DNA of 6,939 nucleotides from an uncultured Clostridia bacterium (GTDB lineage: Bacteria; Bacillota; Clostridia; Christensenellales; CAG-138), in assembly GCA_937894955.1 (NCBI GenBank), contig CALAXO010000210.1, forward strand, positions 1-6,939. The letters run 5' to 3'. The notes beneath the pieces are model-generated. The model saw only the letters and a list, made by a program, of their open reading frames with translations. It was not told the DNA's origin and made no database searches. Of this stretch, positions 5,101 through 6,939 are shown one piece after another (the stretch's first letter is position 1; each line of letters begins with the position of its first letter). The translations under genes and the position numbers were made by a program.

Positions 5101-6939
5101 CTTCATGACGCGAGTCCAAATATCGCCTGTGTTATGATGCGTTACATTAAACTCGTATGTATATCCTGCTTCAAAAGTATAGTTGTCACAGCAAGCGGGG
5201 ATATCCCCTTCGTCACTCATGAAATAGTACTTTACCTCATTGCCCTGTGCAGTCGGAGCGATAAAGCACCAGTCATATGTACCTGCCGGAATGTTGATAA
5301 GCTGTTTTTTGTGATACATTGATGAATACGGTGAAAACTCCGCACTTGCACCCTCCGGCAGCCTATATTCAAAGTTATCGTAGAATGTCTCGGGTTCTTC
5401 AATAACCGTTACAGGCCATGTCCTCTGCTCGGGAATAATTGTACCGTAGGCAGTGGCGTCTGCATCAATGAGCATCTGACAGCCAAGCGTCGTCCAATAA
5501 TAATAGGGACCGGTGGTGTCATAATTATTGTTTACGATTATCGTCGCAGGAGCTTCCACCTCATGGTAGTAAGCTGTAACCGTGGTATCGTAGAGGAGGT
5601 ACTCGCCGTCGTAGTTCTCATCGTATTCCCAGCAGGTAAAAGCGTAGCCCTCGTGTTCGGGCGGGGTAAGGAAAGTCGCTTCATCGAGTGTTGTGCCGAC
5701 CTCGTATTGAGCCGTGCCGATCACGGAACCATCCATGCTGTCAACAAAAGTTACAGTAAACTTTGTTTTTTCTCTCGGAGGGAGTTCAATATCGTTTTTA
5801 ATGTATATGTCATCAACTCCGGTAGGTGCGACGGTAACGTAACCGCAGGATATCGCCGTCTGCCCTTCAACATCAATTCTATAGAGATGATAATTTATTG
5901 AATATTGCCTATCTGTCCTTGATTCAAAAAGGGCATATATCAATCCTGCTTCAAAATCATAAACGGCTGCTGTGGGAAGTTTTGTATATCCATCAGTCGG
6001 CGTGAAACGTAACAGACTTGTTAGCTCTCCTGTGGTCTTATTGATTTCATAGACAGTTGTGTATGAAAGTCCATACATTTTTCCGTCTCGCGAAATCGTA
6101 ATTTCTGCCACATTTGCCGATGCAAAATCCGCTATTTTCGTCAAGTCGCCCGTATCAATATCCACACTATATAATGCGTTTTTACTGCTCGATTGGCTCG
6201 TGTAGGCAATTGCATACAGCGTATTGGTTGAATAATCATATGCCATGGATCGGGGGAACAGCAGATTAGTTCGTCCCCAATAATCAACATGCTGACTTTT
6301 TTCATCAATAACAATATAGTTGAACTTGCTATACCCTTTAGTTACATACCCGTAGATTTTTCCTCCGGCATAGGCACAAGTTACCATGTTGTATCCTTTG
6401 GTTTCATCAGTCGACAGCTCAGCAATCAGCTCTGCTTTTTCGGGCAAACTGCTTGAAAGTTTATACAAAGCAGTGTGCCATATTTGTTGTTCTCGTGAAT
6501 AAATATCGTCATAGACAAAAAGTTCGGCAGACCCCACTTCGGATTCTATAACAGTAACCTCGCAGGTATCGACCAGTCCTCCGTCAACCGTCGCTGCCGT
6601 TATGGTTGCAGTACCCGTCTTCATTCCTACCACATTGCCGTCCTCGAGTACAACGGCAATGCTCTCATCGGATGAAGTGAACACAACATCTTTATTGAAC
6701 GCTTCCTCCGGAAGCACTTCGTATGTTAAAGGTACACGGCAATTCACGCCGACTTCGGCGGTATCCTGTAAAACAATTTCCGAGGGATGAACAGGCTCAC
6801 CGACGTATACATTGTCAAGCTTTGCACTTGCATCAGTTGCTCCGGTAGATAAGTAAAGTACCCATTTGAGCGTATGCTTGCCGGCGGTAAGAGCGTATTC
6901 CTTATGTGTCCAGTCATAACAGCCCACATAGCCATACCC
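2173..6939 (-). CDS. Giant modular extracellular adhesin-like protein with cohesin and dockerin (5' partial)
   Basis: Visible residue 1 is the codon at 6937-6939. The frame is open to the window edge, so the start and signal peptide lie outside; the GTG at 6925-6927 is internal. Domains in order: end of a jelly-roll (cleaved-adhesin or choice-of-anchor-J type) at 1-47 (GKHTLKWV, then KLDNVYVG); BIG2-like Ig domain 50-132 (VVFTSSDESIAVV, KTGTATITA); propeller-like domain 137-380; InlB-type B-repeat 391-461; DUF2436-like module 462-620 (QMLIDADATAYGTIIPE, IPAGTYDWC); a second BIG2 624-727, propeller 731-1000, B-repeat 1009-1075 and DUF2436 1076-1235 (GYQMLFDADA, IPAGTYDW, RFDDFEF); cohesin-like domain 1241-1399; Gly-rich then Pro/Thr-rich linker 1398-1450; B-repeat 1452-1511; type I dockerin 1516-1578 with two calcium loops (D1518-D1529, D1554-D1565). 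The stop is TGA at 2173-2175. No catalytic domain, LPXTG or SLH motif is seen. DUF2436 modules are known from Porphyromonas gingipains and HagA. A secreted binding or scaffold role is inferred; the ligand is unknown. It lies 102 bases upstream of a second cohesin-dockerin gene on the same strand. Confidence 0.93.
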   Translation of the reverse strand, partial: GYGYVGCYDWTHKEYALTAGKHTLKWVLYLSTGATDASAKLDNVYVGEPVHPSEIVLQDTAEVGVNCRVPLTYEVLPEEAFNKDVVFTSSDESIAVVLEDGNVVGMKTGTATITAATVDGGLVDTCEVTVIESEVGSAELFVYDDIYSREQQIWHTALYKLSSSLPEKAELIAELSTDETKGYNMVTCAYAGGKIYGYVTKGYSKFNYIVIDEKSQHVDYWGRTNLLFPRSMAYDYSTNTLYAIAYTSQSSSKNALYSVDIDTGDLTKIADFASANVAEITISRDGKMYGLSYTTVYEINKTTGELTSLLRFTPTDGYTKLPTAAVYDFEAGLIYALFESRTDRQYSINYHLYRIDVEGQTAISCGYVTVAPTGVDDIYIKNDIELPPREKTKFTVTFVDSMDGSVIGTAQYEVGTTLDEATFLTPPEHEGYAFTCWEYDENYDGEYLLYDTTVTAYYHEVEAPATIIVNNNYDTTGPYYYWTTLGCQMLIDADATAYGTIIPEQRTWPVTVIEEPETFYDNFEYRLPEGASAEFSPYSSMYHKKQLINIPAGTYDWCFIAPTAQGNEVKYYFMSDEGDIPACCDNYTFEAGYTYEFNVTHHNTGDIWTRVMKVELTVTRGNTEPIYAERIEIDLDELVVYGGYGYEFNVTVYPEDAFDKQVLFTSSDSSIAKPAADINYYNPNAINYREFSSVPYVSGISAGSAFITATPMDSHAEGTTMNVTVREDIPDVSFVGYLQHCSEHSFKDYGTAQAWFRFNTGQSMISVHKQVSEDRYDEYWNFPYNVAAAAYAGGKVYGYQNRLWYGKTRADFFVIDYNKDPNNLEEVLTGVNAGLEVVDMAYNHANDTMYAIAYNEEYGDALSLYTVDIALGTLTEVAPLYGADEEGFDLKVICFAIDENGKAYGLNEISSLACKKDYLLGINLNTGEVTVEKEIFEINSGTSYTTYRSAYGTSIIYDYENDLIRVSYNMESPAIIFPETGEIIYRGWGSGISLSTFFIPDDIPVPEPVMPSFTVTFIDGFDNSVIETRTIEGGCVLDEAIFPETAGHDGVVFRGWEYFGKVLSSDITIRALYSSPEYLTAIVKLNVVEGGFRTNFGTPNPENGYQMLFDADANTSNEGTEYHYGWNTPISDAGRQYMDEYYSDYEYSIPRNASGSEKDAETVLNETKSARIPAGTYDWLILYDAGQCNRPFADSFGNIGGRFDDFEFLPGFVYEFKVYWMGRCHAIDLEITPIVPDENSDAGVCVLLGEIAGNPGEEIETEVVIEGDYEANSFDMTLEYDASDIEVLEITPGQVIQEIVENGGEFELQQSLPGGIGGGGGSGSPDASTGTIDAKAESGGMAFSGNGQIMKMKVKIPENAEAGEKNMDMTVNDLSKNNSNGTTEQVPHYDVTGNSATGSIGGGGSGGSGGGSGGIGGGGGGGVVTDPTTPIPTGEPTPTGEPVPTPTPNPNASFFVTFVDWDGRTIAIKTAKYGQAATPPPDPERENFIFVGWEGDFSCVTANTAVLAKYGPIPNSGDASGDGTVNAVDALVAMRYVLGVSTENLTPEQVAAADFNGDGAVNAVDTLLIMRFSLGLIEAVVSDSEQGV
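2590..2748 (-). repeat. Low-complexity Gly-rich and Pro/Thr-rich linker
   Basis: Minus-strand coding sequence 2671-2748 encodes a Gly/Ser/Ile run made almost wholly of GGN codons. It is followed at 2590-2670 by a TPTPTGEPVPTPTP-like stretch. Such linkers typically separate folded modules in secreted clostridial proteins, and Pro/Thr stretches are frequent O-glycosylation targets. Here it separates the cohesin-like domain from the final B-repeat and dockerin. The segment is visibly more GC-rich than the rest of the gene. Confidence 0.85.
3235..5070 (-). repeat. Adhesin cassette copy 2: Ig-like, propeller-like, B-repeat, DUF2436
   Basis: This second copy has the same domain order: Ig-like at 4759-5070, propeller-like at 3940-4749, B-repeat at 3715-3915 and DUF2436-like at 3235-3714. 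Matching landmarks are AAYAGGKVYGYQ, MAYNHANDTMYAIAY, LYTVDIALGTLTEVA, ENGKAYGL and IYDYENDLIRVSY. The Ig-like domain carries an extra Asn/Tyr-rich insertion (around visible residues 676-692) not present in copy 1. Divergence at protein level is substantial, so this is an old duplication rather than a recent one. Confidence 0.8.
5080..6792 (-). repeat. Adhesin cassette copy 1: Ig-like, propeller-like, B-repeat, DUF2436
   Basis: This is the first copy of a four-domain block inside the large gene. The Ig-like domain is at 6544-6792, the propeller-like domain at 5800-6531, the B-repeat at 5557-5769 and the DUF2436-like module at 5080-5556. Propeller landmarks are CAYAGGKIYGYV, MAYDYSTNTLYAIAY, LYSVDIDTGDLTKIA, DGKMYGLSY and VYDFEAGLIYALF. 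Each landmark except the Ig/DUF boundaries recurs in the same order in the second copy. The DUF2436 module holds an unusual adjacent cysteine pair (residues 583-584). Confidence 0.8.

Noticed and set aside
6925..6927. GTG as the start codon of the large gene
   Set aside because: The same frame stays open to the window edge (GYGY before it), the codon falls inside a jelly-roll-like strand, no signal peptide follows, and no ribosome binding site can be seen. It is an internal valine.
82..6939. Classical cellulosome enzyme or scaffoldin gene cluster
   Set aside because: No glycoside hydrolase, carbohydrate esterase or recognisable cellulose-binding module is visible, and each protein has only one cohesin-like domain. 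Cohesin and dockerin alone do not show plant-fibre degradation.

Overview
This window looks like part of a genome from an anaerobic Clostridia-type bacterium (Bacillota), plausibly a gut or rumen Oscillospiraceae or Ruminococcaceae relative. That assignment is an inference. It rests on type I dockerins, cohesin-like domains, InlB-type B-repeats, a Gram-positive-looking signal peptide, a strong AAGGAG ribosome binding site and mid-range GC content. No rRNA, tRNA, CRISPR array, transposase or phage gene is visible.

Layout: essentially the whole window is two large genes in tandem on the minus strand. The upstream gene (2173-6939) is truncated by the right edge of the window. It encodes at least 1588 residues of a very large modular extracellular protein. 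In order it shows the end of a jelly-roll domain, then two copies of a four-domain cassette (bacterial Ig-like domain, propeller-like domain, B-repeat, DUF2436-type gingipain/HagA adhesin module), then a cohesin-like domain, a Gly-rich plus Pro/Thr-rich linker, one more B-repeat and a C-terminal dockerin. The downstream gene (82-2070) is complete and encodes 662 residues: signal peptide, cohesin-like domain, seven tandem B-repeats of about 60 residues, and a C-terminal dockerin.

The 102-base gap between the genes (2071-2172) holds a stable inverted repeat and the ribosome binding site of the second gene. Neither a clear promoter nor a classical terminator is visible there, so co-transcription is likely but unproven. 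The last 81 bases (1-81), downstream of the second gene, hold two adjacent hairpins and no supportable gene.

How the genes may work together: both proteins carry a cohesin-like domain and a dockerin, and neither shows an LPXTG motif, SLH domain or C-terminal membrane anchor in the visible sequence. The simplest model is a secreted, non-enzymatic adhesin or scaffold pair held together, or to a third scaffold, by calcium-dependent cohesin-dockerin contacts. The point most worth following is the presence of gingipain/HagA-type adhesin modules in a cohesin-dockerin assembly context.
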